47,672 bases of DNA from positions 1 through 47,672 of the IMG/VR virus record IMGVR_UViG_3300027573_000049; one strand, given 5' to 3'. This document shows, piece by piece, positions 39,329-46,526 of this stretch. Position 1 is the stretch's first letter, and every line of letters begins with the position of its first letter. Source of the DNA: a virus. The notes under the pieces were generated by a model, which was not told the DNA's origin, searched no databases, and saw only the letters and a list, made by a program, of their open reading frames with translations. A program made the position numbers and the translations under genes.

Positions 39329-39455
39329 GAGTTGTGGGATTGTAGTCCGAGTTGTAGGAACGGACTGCAGTCCGGTTGTAGGACTCGAGTCCGGGTTGCA
39401 TACCGACCAGTTGGTATGGGTATATAGTCTCGCCCGAGTTGTGTGACTGCATTCC
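39329..39455. repeat. Array of ~20-bp GTTGT...AGTCC repeats with palindromes
   Basis: Imperfect units of the form GAGTTGTRGGACT-AGTCC start at 39329, 39349, 39374 and 39436, with a more diverged unit at 39393. Two units contain perfect palindromes, GGACTGCAGTCC (39362-39373) and GGACTCGAGTCC (39381-39392). Spacing is about 20-25 bases. Such iterated short repeats are typical of replication-initiator or repressor binding regions. Confidence 0.8.
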
Positions 39456-39643
39456 TATTCAACTCAGAGGCGAAAATACAACTTGGAGTGGGGGTGCCCC
39501 GACGAGTACAACTGGCACAGTTTTTGCAACCACCTAACTCAACGATGTGAGTTTTTTCAACAACCATACCTTTCTCTCCAAAATCCTTAGCCTGTGAAGA
39601 TAACTCAGAGGAGGAGAGGTACACTAAAAACCGTTGAGGGGGC

Positions 39644-39672
39644 TTGACAAACTTCGGCGACTGGCGTAGACT
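39644..39672 (+). promoter_or_regulatory. Near-consensus rightward sigma70 promoter
   Basis: TTGACA (39644-39649), 17-base spacer, TAGACT (39667-39672). Predicted transcription start is near 39679, leaving only about 11 leader bases before the ATG at 39690. It would drive the kinase-like, Acb2-like and phosphatase genes and probably the terminase genes. Confidence 0.9.
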
Positions 39673-39689
39673 CTTGCGCGGGGGTCGAG

Positions 39690-40145
39690 ATGAATGCTTT
39701 GACGCGGCCGAAGTTCCCGAAGCCCACTTGCAGGGTGAAGCTCGTGTGCGGGCCACCGGCTGGTGGAAAGAGCACCTATGTCAGAGCCAACGCTCATCCC
39801 AACGACATAGTGATTGACTTCGATCTGCTCGCGCGAGAAAAAGGCTTCCGGCGCTCTTGGCCGAGCGAAGCGGTCCCGACTCTTCTCTTCGAGAGAAACC
39901 ATCGCCTTTCCCAACTCTCGAAGGAACCACCTGACCGGACGGCCTGGGTCATCATCTGCGCGCCTTCGGCTGAGCTGCGGGCATGGTGGGCGGAGGCCCT
40001 CGCTGTTCGGCCAGGGGATACAGTGCTCTGTAGTGCATCAAGGCGAGAACTGATCGAGCGAGTTCGCAACGACCCCGACCGCCTCTCAGTCCGCTCGCAC
40101 CATATCGAGCTGATCGATCAGTGGTTGGAAAAGGAAGCGGCCTGA
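39690..40145 (+). CDS. P-loop kinase-like protein
   Basis: A 151-residue P-loop protein. Walker A is LVCGPPAGGKSTYV (residues 17-30); DIVIDFDLLAREKGF (residues 40-54) and a later arginine-rich RRELIERVRNDPDR lid region fit the AAA_33/polynucleotide-kinase-like group. These enzymes phosphorylate nucleic-acid ends or small substrates. It is the first gene after the strong rightward promoter, with a nearly leaderless mRNA, so it is probably made very early. Exact substrate unknown. Confidence 0.75.
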   Translation: MNALTRPKFPKPTCRVKLVCGPPAGGKSTYVRANAHPNDIVIDFDLLAREKGFRRSWPSEAVPTLLFERNHRLSQLSKEPPDRTAWVIICAPSAELRAWWAEALAVRPGDTVLCSASRRELIERVRNDPDRLSVRSHHIELIDQWLEKEAA

Positions 40146-40159
40146 CGGCCATTAGGTAA
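40145..40159 (+). repeat. 15-bp intergenic repeat, copy 1
   Basis: ACGGCCATTAGGTAA begins with the last base of the kinase-like stop codon and precedes the Acb2-like gene. An identical copy lies at 40449-40463 in the next gap. Confidence 0.85.
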
Positions 40160-40181
40160 GGTTCAACAACGGGAGCTAACA

Positions 40182-40448
40182 ATGACTGAAGGTGGAAGCT
40201 TAGGTGCAGCGAGGGTTCGCGAAAGCTTTAATCCCTCGAAGGACAACATGGTTGACAAGATTAAGCGGTACACAGCCGACTTGATCGACCTGTGCGAGGA
40301 ATTGAAGCGTGATCCCTCAGTACAGCAAGTAGGCAGTGGCACTGCGATGCTACTCGGTGGTGAGCAACAGCGGCTAGTTGCACTGGCACAGACCGCTTAC
40401 GAGGAGGCCGCCATGTGGGCGGTTAAGGCCGCGACGACGAAGAAGTGA
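40182..40448 (+). CDS. Acb2/Tad1-type cyclic-nucleotide sponge (anti-CBASS) candidate
   Basis: An 88-residue protein with the Acb2/Tad1 hairpin-domain pattern: RESFNPSKDNMVDKIKRYTA, a short loop, then RLVALAQTAYEEAAMWAVKA ending in ATTKK. The FNPS...VD.IK...A.LID and (L/Y)EEAAMWAVKAAT blocks are the most recognisable marks of this family. Acb2 assembles as a hexamer that sequesters cyclic di- and trinucleotides and so blocks CBASS (and in part Thoeris) immunity. GGGAG lies six bases before the ATG. Early expression from the strong rightward promoter fits an anti-defence role. Binding activity is inferred, not shown. Confidence 0.8.
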   Translation: MTEGGSLGAARVRESFNPSKDNMVDKIKRYTADLIDLCEELKRDPSVQQVGSGTAMLLGGEQQRLVALAQTAYEEAAMWAVKAATTKK

Positions 40449-40463
40449 ACGGCCATTAGGTAA
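40449..40463 (+). repeat. 15-bp intergenic repeat, copy 2
   Basis: Second exact copy of ACGGCCATTAGGTAA, directly after the TGA of the Acb2-like gene and before the phosphatase gene. Confidence 0.85.
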
Positions 40464-40475
40464 AGCGGAGTGAAG

Positions 40476-40994
40476 ATGAAGGAGGTCTCAGAGCGCCTCT
40501 TCGTTGGGAACGGCCTGGATTTCGGGGTCGTTCGCGACGACGCTGAGTGGAGCATCGTGACCTGTGCGAAGGAGCCGTGGCATCGCGAAGCCCTCGGCTA
40601 CACTGGGCGGGGCGCTCCGAGAGATAGCCCAGAATATCTCTACGCCCTTCGAGGCCGACGACTGATCTTGAACATGATCGACGCTGACCGAGCCGCGTTC
40701 TTCCACCCTGACATGATGAATCGGGCACTTGAGTTCATCGAGGCCGAACTGGCGGCCGGTCAGAGTGTCTTGATCCATTGCAATCAGGGCTTCAGTCGAG
40801 CGCCCGGTCTCGCTCTTCTGTACTTGTTTAAGAAGGGACTCTACCCCGATCGCACCTACGATCAAGGCGAGACTGAGTTCCGGCACACCCTCTACGAGGG
40901 CTTCGAGCCCGGCGCTGGGATCAGAGAGTACGTTCGGACTGAGTGGCGGCGACCGCAAGTGTCATCTCCAGTTCAGCACAGTGGAGTGGAGTGA
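40476..40994 (+). CDS. Dual-specificity/tyrosine protein phosphatase
   Basis: A 172-residue protein. The active-site loop is LIHCNQGFSRAPGLALLYL, containing HCx5R with Cys and Arg intact; IVTCAKEPWH and LNMIDAD fit the upstream strand and the general-acid Asp region of dual-specificity phosphatases. Such phage enzymes may reset host signalling or dephosphorylate nucleotides. ATG 40476 has GGAG five bases upstream and is preferred to GTG 40470. It follows the Acb2-like gene in the same early unit. Confidence 0.88.
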   Translation: MKEVSERLFVGNGLDFGVVRDDAEWSIVTCAKEPWHREALGYTGRGAPRDSPEYLYALRGRRLILNMIDADRAAFFHPDMMNRALEFIEAELAAGQSVLIHCNQGFSRAPGLALLYLFKKGLYPDRTYDQGETEFRHTLYEGFEPGAGIREYVRTEWRRPQVSSPVQHSGVE

Positions 40995-40995
40995 G

Positions 40996-41541
40996 ATGCC
41001 CCGCATCTTAGGCAGGCCGAGCAATGAACCGGAGGTTGATTTTGTGCGGGAGCTGCATGAAAGCGATCTCGTCTTGCTCGCGGCCCCGCGCGGTTCCACT
41101 TCACGACCGATCGCCAAGCTTCGTGATAGCCACCATGCGCTGGCTCGAGCCCTCTCCGCTGGAATGCGGCCGGGCGAGGCAAGCCTCATCACCGGCTACA
41201 GCCTTAGCCGAATCTCCGTCCTCCAGTCCGACCCCAGCTTCAAAGAGCTTCTCGAGTTCTACCGCTCGTCACAGGACGCGACCTATGCCTCACTTCACGA
41301 CCGGATGGCAACGCTTTCTCTTGACGCTCTTGAGGAGCTTCGGGAGCGTCTCGACGATCATCCCGAGGAGTTCACGCCGGGGGCACTCCTTGAAATGGTC
41401 AAGACTCTGGCGGATCGCACGGGCTTCGCACCGACAACGAAGTCCGTCAATGTGAATGTCGATCTCAACTCGTTTGGTGATAAGCTCGAGGCCGCACGAA
41501 AGCGTGCTCAAGCGGTTAAGATCAAAACAATCGAAGGCTGA
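40996..41541 (+). CDS. Terminase small subunit (probable)
   Basis: A 181-residue protein from ATG 40996 (MPRILGRPSNEPEVDFVREL). Residues 45-90 (KLRDSHHALARALSAGMRPG, then EASLITGYSLSRISVLQSDP) form an N-terminal helix-turn-helix typical of small terminases, which recognise the packaging site; the middle is an oligomerisation-type helix pair, and a basic tail (AARKRAQAVKIKTI) ends the chain. It precedes the large terminase. A GTG at 40981 is possible but inside the phosphatase gene. The 3' end forms a hairpin. Confidence 0.78.
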   Translation: MPRILGRPSNEPEVDFVRELHESDLVLLAAPRGSTSRPIAKLRDSHHALARALSAGMRPGEASLITGYSLSRISVLQSDPSFKELLEFYRSSQDATYASLHDRMATLSLDALEELRERLDDHPEEFTPGALLEMVKTLADRTGFAPTTKSVNVNVDLNSFGDKLEAARKRAQAVKIKTIEG

Positions 41542-41553
41542 GCCCAGCCTTCG
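41532..41553 (+). other. Perfect 9-bp hairpin spanning the small terminase stop codon
   Basis: CGAAGGCTG (41532-41540) pairs with CAGCCTTCG (41545-41553) around a 4-base loop, with the TGA stop at 41539-41541 inside. No T-run follows. It is the first structure in the intergenic region that leads to the attenuator-like hairpins before the large terminase gene. Confidence 0.8.
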
Positions 41554-41560
41554 TAGAGGG

Positions 41561-41683
41561 ATGTCTCAGATGCAAGCTGCTTCCCCAGCGTACCCTGATG
41601 AGGCACCCCTCGCCTTTTCCTCCGACGCCTGCCCGAGAACTGCGAGGGGCAATCGTGTCCCTCGCTTTTTTGAAAGCCTCTGA
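41561..41683 (+). CDS. Possible 40-residue leader ORF before large terminase
   Basis: ATG 41561 (or ATG 41570) opens a frame (MSQMQAASPAYPDEAPLAFS ... ending in FFESL) that crosses the mutually exclusive hairpins and ends exactly where the terminase ATG begins (TGATG). A ribosome on this frame would open or favour alternative RNA structures. The ribosome site for 41561 is too close (GAGGG directly adjacent), so translation is uncertain. Confidence 0.3.
   Translation: MSQMQAASPAYPDEAPLAFSSDACPRTARGNRVPRFFESL
41605..41671 (+). terminator. Attenuator-like alternative hairpins before large terminase
   Basis: GCGAGGG (41642-41648) pairs with CCCTCGC (41659-41665) followed by six T (41666-41671): a standard intrinsic terminator 11 bases before the terminase ATG. 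The same GCGAGGGG (41642-41649) can instead pair with CCCCTCGC at 41606-41613, which would destroy the terminator. The region is thus arranged as terminator plus antiterminator. Confidence 0.85.
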
Positions 41684-43239
41684 TGCAAGTCGCAGCTAAA
41701 ACCCACCACGAGCAGCTGATTGATCTCCTCGCGGTTAACTCGAACGATCCGGTTGCTTGGGTCGCGGCAGCGTTTCCGTGGGGAGCGCCTGAGACTGAAC
41801 TCGAGAAATTCAAGGGACCAGAGGAATGGCAAACCAAGGTTCTGGAGAAGATACGGGACGGATTGCTCTCGCCGGACAAGGCCGTTCAATTAGCTGTTGC
41901 CTCTGGGCATGGAGTGGGCAAGAGTGCTCTTGTGGCCTGGATCATTCTATGGGCGCTGAGTACTTACACGGACACGAGAGGGGTTGTGACGGCGAACACA
42001 GAGACTCAGCTCAAGACCAAGACTTGGGCCGAGCTGACGAAGTGGCACCGACTTTTCATTGGTAAAGAGTTTTTCAAGATGACAGCGACGGCGATCTATA
42101 GCGCCTCGCCGGAGCGGGAGCGAAGCTGGAGAATAGACTTGGTTGCGTGGTCGGAGCGGAGCACTGAAGCATTCGCCGGACTGCACAACAAAGGTAAAAG
42201 AATCCTCGTGATCTTCGACGAGGCCTCGGCTATACCTGATGTGATTTGGGAAACGACTGAAGGTGCGTTGACCGACTCAGAGACGCAGATCATGTGGCTC
42301 GTCTGCGGAAACCCGACTCGGAACAGCGGACGCTTTCGCGAGTGCTTCGGTCGTTTTCGCTATCGCTGGGAGACGTTCGAGGTCGATTCGAGAACAGTCT
42401 CAATCACGAACAAAGAGCAGTTCAAGCGTTGGGTTCGGGACTATGGTGAGGACTCAGACTTCGTTCGAGTGCGCGTGCGAGGAGTGTTTCCTCGAAGCGG
42501 CTCCATGCAATTCATCTCACTTGACATTGTTGAGGCGGCGATGGAGCGCGAGCTTCCATCAAGACTGTCGCCGTTCGAGCCCTTCATTATCGGCGTCGAT
42601 GTCGCACGCTTCGGTGATGATGCCTCTTGCCTCGTATTCCGCAAGGGTCGAGACGCGAGAACAACCGAGCCGATCATGCTTCGGAATGTGGACACGATGA
42701 CTCTAGCTTCGAGGGTGGCCGATGCGTTTAGTCAGTACCACGCCGATGCGATCTTCGTCGATGGCGGAGGAGTTGGTGGCGGCGTCGTGGACCGCTTACG
42801 CCAGTTGCATGTGCCTGTCTTTGACGTACAGTTTGGAGGCAAGTCAGATCGGACTGACATGGATGAGACAATGCGCTCGGCTAACAAGCGCAGCGAGATT
42901 TGGCACTCGATGCGGAAGTGGCTTGAGGTTGGTTGCCTCCCAGCCGAAGGGGTGATTAGACAACAGTACCGCGACGAATTGCCTGCGCCCGAGTACGGCT
43001 TCAACGTCCGAGACGAGATTCAGCTCGAGCGCAAAGAGGATATGAAGAGGCGGGGAGTTGCCTCGCCGGACTTGGCTGATGCTCTGGCCTTGACCTTCGC
43101 TTACCCTGTAATGCCCAACATCTACGCGGGCGGGGAGTGGGCACAGTTTCGCTCGAAGCAGCCCTCAGCGGAGGGAGTTGAATACGATCCATTCACTAAC
43201 AAGGCGGTGTTGAGCCTCGATGAAGGGAGAGCGTCATGA
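41683..43239 (+). CDS. Terminase large subunit
   Basis: A 518-residue packaging motor. ATPase: Walker A ASGHGVGKSAL (about residues 72-82), Walker B ILVIFDEASAIPD (about 173-185) with the catalytic Glu after Asp, and VCGNPTRNSGRF as the coupling (C) motif. Nuclease: FIIGVDVARFGDDASCLVF (about 300-318), IFVDGGGVGGGVVDRL (about 357-372) and DLADALALTFAYP (C-terminal Asp) give the RNase H-type acidic triad. It cuts and pumps concatemeric DNA into proheads. The ATG follows an intrinsic terminator by 11 bases, so its expression seems conditional. Confidence 0.94.
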   Translation: MQVAAKTHHEQLIDLLAVNSNDPVAWVAAAFPWGAPETELEKFKGPEEWQTKVLEKIRDGLLSPDKAVQLAVASGHGVGKSALVAWIILWALSTYTDTRGVVTANTETQLKTKTWAELTKWHRLFIGKEFFKMTATAIYSASPERERSWRIDLVAWSERSTEAFAGLHNKGKRILVIFDEASAIPDVIWETTEGALTDSETQIMWLVCGNPTRNSGRFRECFGRFRYRWETFEVDSRTVSITNKEQFKRWVRDYGEDSDFVRVRVRGVFPRSGSMQFISLDIVEAAMERELPSRLSPFEPFIIGVDVARFGDDASCLVFRKGRDARTTEPIMLRNVDTMTLASRVADAFSQYHADAIFVDGGGVGGGVVDRLRQLHVPVFDVQFGGKSDRTDMDETMRSANKRSEIWHSMRKWLEVGCLPAEGVIRQQYRDELPAPEYGFNVRDEIQLERKEDMKRRGVASPDLADALALTFAYPVMPNIYAGGEWAQFRSKQPSAEGVEYDPFTNKAVLSLDEGRAS

Positions 43240-43445
43240 TCGCTTCACTTGTTCATCTTGTTATCTATCTGCTCGTCGTTGGTGCAATCGTTGGACTGTT
43301 GCTTTGGCTGGTAGACTACATCCCGGTGCCAGAGCCATTCAGCAAGTGGATCAAGGTCGTCATCATAGTGGTGGCAGTCTTTATTATAATCTTTGTGCTG
43401 CTTGGCTTGATTGGCGAGGCCCCGTCACTTAAACTTGGAAGATAA
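43236..43445 (+). CDS. Two-helix membrane protein, holin candidate
   Basis: A 69-residue protein with two hydrophobic helices (residues about 5-25, VHLVIYLLVVGAIVGLLLWL; and about 41-60, VVIIVVAVFIIIFVLLGLIG) joined by YIPVPEPFSKWI. The pattern YxxxxxPxPEPFxKxxKVxI with two spans recalls small conserved membrane proteins of bacteria and phages (Thivi_2564-like). It overlaps the terminase by 4 bp. Holin function is possible by size and topology, but other small membrane proteins at 46320 compete for that role. Confidence 0.7.
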   Translation: MIASLVHLVIYLLVVGAIVGLLLWLVDYIPVPEPFSKWIKVVIIVVAVFIIIFVLLGLIGEAPSLKLGR

Positions 43446-43447
43446 CA

Positions 43448-43903
43448 ATGCCTCAACTTGGACAGCCAGTTGTCTTTCGTCCAGGCACTGCGTTCGAGGA
43501 ACGCTGGGGGCCGGGACAATATCTCTCCGGAATGGTGACGAGCATCGCCGGAGAAGATGCTTCGCTGATCGTTTGGCCCGCTGGAGAGTATCCGCCGTAC
43601 TACGAGATTCGGGTGAAGCGAGATGATGCGCTGTCGAAGCCGAGGACTTGGACGCCCTCGGTCAACGAAGATAGTGCTTTGCCGGAGGCTCCGACCGATG
43701 GTCAAGTTTATGGGCGAAGGAATCAAGCTTGGACACCGATTGTCTCGGGTGGAGGGGGCGGAGTCCAGTCCGTTGTGATCTCCGACACACAGCCCGAGCA
43801 ACCGCTCGAAGGCATGGCTTGGCTCGACACCACTATCAACAACTTCTTCATCTATCAGCAGGGCGTTTGGGTCGAGCCCGCTCACGTCAACCCAGTGGCT
43901 TAG
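43448..43903 (+). CDS. Small tail-fibre-associated protein
   Basis: A 151-residue protein. Its C-terminal half (APTDGQVYGRRNQAWTPIVS, then a run of Gly, then PLEGMAWLDTTINNFFIYQQ) is the kind of sequence found at the base of phage fibres, and a related APTDGQ segment recurs in the large fibre that follows. The N-terminal half (SLIVWPAGEYPPYYEIRVKR) is beta-rich. It may connect the fibre to the tail. GGAAGA precedes the ATG. Confidence 0.65.
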   Translation: MPQLGQPVVFRPGTAFEERWGPGQYLSGMVTSIAGEDASLIVWPAGEYPPYYEIRVKRDDALSKPRTWTPSVNEDSALPEAPTDGQVYGRRNQAWTPIVSGGGGGVQSVVISDTQPEQPLEGMAWLDTTINNFFIYQQGVWVEPAHVNPVA

Positions 43904-43912
43904 GAGAGCTTG

Positions 43913-46156
43913 ATGGGCATTCTGTTCCCAGTCGCGCCTCTGCACGGAGCACAGTACACGCCTCCGGGAATACCTGTGACGTGGCAATATGACTCTGGCC
44001 GAAACGCCTGGAGGGTTTTGCGGGGCGGAACTCCGTGGACGGACATCACCGGCAAGCCCTCGACCTTCCCGCCGAGCGATCACGAACACGACATTGCTGA
44101 CGTGACGGGACTCCAGACCATCCTTGATGTGAAGCAGGACATCACAGCGCGAGGCCTGCCTGACGGCTATGCTCCGCTTGATAGCACCGGCAAAGTTCCA
44201 GAGAATATGATCCCGTTCGGTGCTCTCTCGTGGGCGAACATTGAGGACAAGCCGAGCGAATTTCCGCCCTCGGCTCATTCCCACCCCGTCGCCGAGATCA
44301 GTGATAGCTCCTCGATTGGCCAGCAGCTCGTCCGAGCGCCGACTCCGCAAGATGCGAGAGGGGTGATTGGGGCGATCGGAGCTGATGAGAACGCTCGAGT
44401 CCAGATTCGGAAGGCTGGCATCAATATCGGAATGCGACGAGCAATCAATTTGATTGAGGGCTTGAATATCACGATGGCTGTCACGGACGACAGCGCGAGC
44501 GAAGAAGTTGATGTGACGATCAATGCTGCTGGAGGGGCGGCTGGTGCAGCGCGATACTTCGTTACGGAAGTGAAGCCCGTTGCACCACTCGCGAACGACA
44601 TCTGGTTCGATGCAGCCACAGGACTCATCTACACTTACTACAACGACGGGACAACGCTTCAGTGGATTGAGTCTATTCCGTTCCTGGCGAATCAGCCTGC
44701 GGCCTTCGCGAAGATCGTCTTTCCAGTCGCACCCACTGACGGCCAAATCTTCGAGCCGATCTCTGGCGCGCGGTGGAAGTGGTCGGCGGTGAGGGGCGTT
44801 TGGTTTGCATCGACTTCGGTCTCGGACGCCTACACGAAGGTCGAGTCTGACGCCAAGTTCGTTGATCTTGCTGGCGACGTGATGACGGGGGTGCTAACGC
44901 TTAGTGGACCGCCGACAGCCAATCTCCACGCGACAACGAAGCTGTACACCGATACAGCCGACAACGCGTTGGCGACAGCGAAAGTCGCGAAGGCTGGAGA
45001 TACGATGACGGGGCACTTAGTCTTGCCCACAGGCCCTGGAGCAACCAACGCCGTTCGGAAAGACTACGTTGATGCGGCCGATGCTACACTGACGGCAGGG
45101 CTTGCCGCGAAGGTTGACAAGGCCGGAGATACTATGACCGGCCTGCTGACACTGAGCGGAGCGCCGACCGTCGATCTGCACGCTGCCACGAAGAAGTATG
45201 CGGATGATGGTGACGCTGCATTGAACACAGCGAAGGTCGCCAAAGCTGGCGATACTATGACGGGCGCGCTGACCATTAACATGGCAAGCCCCTCGCTGAT
45301 TTTGAACAAGGCGACAGGCGCAAACATAAATTCAATCTTGGGCACAAGAGAAAGTGCCAATCGTTGGGCAATGCAGCTTGGTGGTGCTGCCAGCGAGACT
45401 GGTGGCGATGCTGGATCACCTTTTATTCTGTATAAATATAACGATGCTGGAGCAGCGGCTGCTGCTATCACCATCTCGCGCGTTGATGGTCTGCTGACAC
45501 TTGCAGGTGATCCAACAGCGGCCCTGCACGCTGCGACCAAACAGTACGTTGACAATAAAGCGAAGATAACCTCGCAAGTCTTTACGACGGCATCAGGCAC
45601 TTGGCTTAGGCCAGCGGGCTGCATCGCGATTAAGGTGCGGATGATTGGTGCTGGCGGTGGTGGAGCTGGGTCGGGGACTGGAGCGGGGAATGGTTCTGCC
45701 GCTGGCAACTCAACCTTTAGCACGTTTACAGCGAATGGTGGTGGGGGTGCAACTGGTGCTTCGGGCGCTTTTGGTGGTCTGCCGCTGTCTGGGGCACCAG
45801 TCATTCGTGGTGGGCAGGGTGGGAATGGGAGTGGACTGAGCACCGGCAGCCGTGGTGGTCAAGGTGGCGGCACGCCGTTTGGTTCTGGTGGTGTTGGGGG
45901 CGCACCAGGAGCTGGAGCTGGCCTTGGTGCCACACCAAATACAGGCGCTGGTGGTGGAGGTGGCGGGGTTAACAGCACTCCGAATGGTGGTGGAGGTGGT
46001 GGAGGTGGAGGCTATCTCGAAACCATTATCAACTCTCCGGCGGCCTCATATGCTTACGCTGTTGGTGCTTTTGGTGCAGGAGGTTCCGCTGGTACGGGTG
46101 GTGCAGCAGGTGGTAACGGCGGCTCCGGCCTGATCATCGTTGAGGAGTTTTACTGA
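43913..46156 (+). CDS. Tail fibre with AGDTMTG repeats and glycine-rich adhesive tip
   Basis: A 747-residue fibre from ATG 43913, with GGAG six bases upstream (TTG 43910 rejected). Residues 300-460 contain repeated units AGDTMTG-LTLSG-PT-LHAATK-Y, each about 35-50 residues, the common phage fibre-shaft repeat. The last 180 residues are extremely Gly-rich (GAGGGGAGSGTGAGNGSAAG and many GGGG runs) and end GGSGLIIVEEFY, a pattern found in adhesins with packed polyglycine helices. This tip probably binds the host. The gene lies far from the fibre anchor (18995), unlike in T7. Confidence 0.85.
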   Translation: MGILFPVAPLHGAQYTPPGIPVTWQYDSGRNAWRVLRGGTPWTDITGKPSTFPPSDHEHDIADVTGLQTILDVKQDITARGLPDGYAPLDSTGKVPENMIPFGALSWANIEDKPSEFPPSAHSHPVAEISDSSSIGQQLVRAPTPQDARGVIGAIGADENARVQIRKAGINIGMRRAINLIEGLNITMAVTDDSASEEVDVTINAAGGAAGAARYFVTEVKPVAPLANDIWFDAATGLIYTYYNDGTTLQWIESIPFLANQPAAFAKIVFPVAPTDGQIFEPISGARWKWSAVRGVWFASTSVSDAYTKVESDAKFVDLAGDVMTGVLTLSGPPTANLHATTKLYTDTADNALATAKVAKAGDTMTGHLVLPTGPGATNAVRKDYVDAADATLTAGLAAKVDKAGDTMTGLLTLSGAPTVDLHAATKKYADDGDAALNTAKVAKAGDTMTGALTINMASPSLILNKATGANINSILGTRESANRWAMQLGGAASETGGDAGSPFILYKYNDAGAAAAAITISRVDGLLTLAGDPTAALHAATKQYVDNKAKITSQVFTTASGTWLRPAGCIAIKVRMIGAGGGGAGSGTGAGNGSAAGNSTFSTFTANGGGGATGASGAFGGLPLSGAPVIRGGQGGNGSGLSTGSRGGQGGGTPFGSGGVGGAPGAGAGLGATPNTGAGGGGGGVNSTPNGGGGGGGGGYLETIINSPAASYAYAVGAFGAGGSAGTGGAAGGNGGSGLIIVEEFY

Positions 46157-46323
46157 TGCCCGACACTATGGATGAGACGATCATCGAGACGCCGACTGCG
46201 AAACTACGCTGGTACAACGGCGTGCTTCAGCAGTGGTGGGACTTGACGACGCAAGAGACGATGTTGCGGGCCTCAGTCAGCGCGGGAGGTGAGTGGCGCG
46301 ACGTTCCAACGGAGACAGGATGA
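46156..46323 (+). CDS. Small protein after the fibre, 55 residues
   Basis: A 55-residue frame whose ATG overlaps the fibre stop (TGATG): MPDTMDETIIETPTAKLRWY, then NGVLQQWWDLTTQETMLRAS and GGEWRDVPTETG. Trp-rich with the 'LRWYNGVLQQWW' signature seen in small proteins encoded after phage fibres; possibly a fibre chaperone or tip protein. The stop overlaps the next ATG (ATGA). No functional data can be inferred. Confidence 0.65.
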   Translation: MPDTMDETIIETPTAKLRWYNGVLQQWWDLTTQETMLRASVSAGGEWRDVPTETG

Positions 46324-46523
46324 TCCACGCAACTGGCAAGGTCGCCAACAACATAGTTGATGGTCTGAAGCGTCAGCCGCTTGCTTTGCCGCTGGTCATT
46401 ATCAACGTAGTGTGTCTCGCGGTAGTTGGCTACGTCTTACATGAAATCTCAGAGCGCGCATCGGAGCGCGATAAGTTGATAACGGAACTGGCAATGAAGT
46501 GTAAAGTTGAACCAATGAGATAA
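46320..46523 (+). CDS. Single-span membrane protein, lysis candidate
   Basis: A 67-residue protein from ATG 46320 (GGAG five bases upstream). One hydrophobic span (LALPLVIINVVCLAVVGYVL, about residues 21-40) is followed by a charged helix (SERASERDKLITELAMKC). This topology is common for phage holin-like or spanin-like proteins near fibre genes. The longer GTG-initiated form at 46293 would lie in the preceding gene and was rejected. It is followed at 3 bases by a secreted small protein, so the two may form a lysis pair. Confidence 0.65.
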   Translation: MIHATGKVANNIVDGLKRQPLALPLVIINVVCLAVVGYVLHEISERASERDKLITELAMKCKVEPMR

Positions 46524-46526
46524 TCT

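Larger units (their letters stand above)
39221..39689. promoter_or_regulatory. Divergent control region between leftward and rightward arms
   Basis: No gene is seen in these 469 bases. They contain a small hairpin (CCGAC/GTCGG, 39253-39267), the repeat array at 39329-39455, two copies of AACTCAGAGG (39461 and 39604 areas), a weak hairpin with T-run (39536-39557) and the strong rightward promoter at 39644-39672. No convincing leftward promoter was found. The layout fits a bidirectional early control region or replication origin. Confidence 0.7.

Noticed and set aside
39329-39455. CRISPR-like array
   Set aside because: Units are imperfect, about 20 bp and directly adjacent without uniform spacers; no cas genes. 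The PD-(D/E)XK nuclease resembles Cas4 but sits in a recombination block.
43316-44746. Long open frame of 476 codons on the minus strand opposite the fibre genes
   Set aside because: It runs antisense to two convincing fibre genes, has arginine/serine-rich composition typical of a reverse-strand shadow and shows no family pattern or ribosome site.
45064-45843. 259-codon minus-strand frame opposite the glycine-rich fibre tip
   Set aside because: Pro/Ala-rich sequence is the direct complement of Gly-rich codons; no other support.
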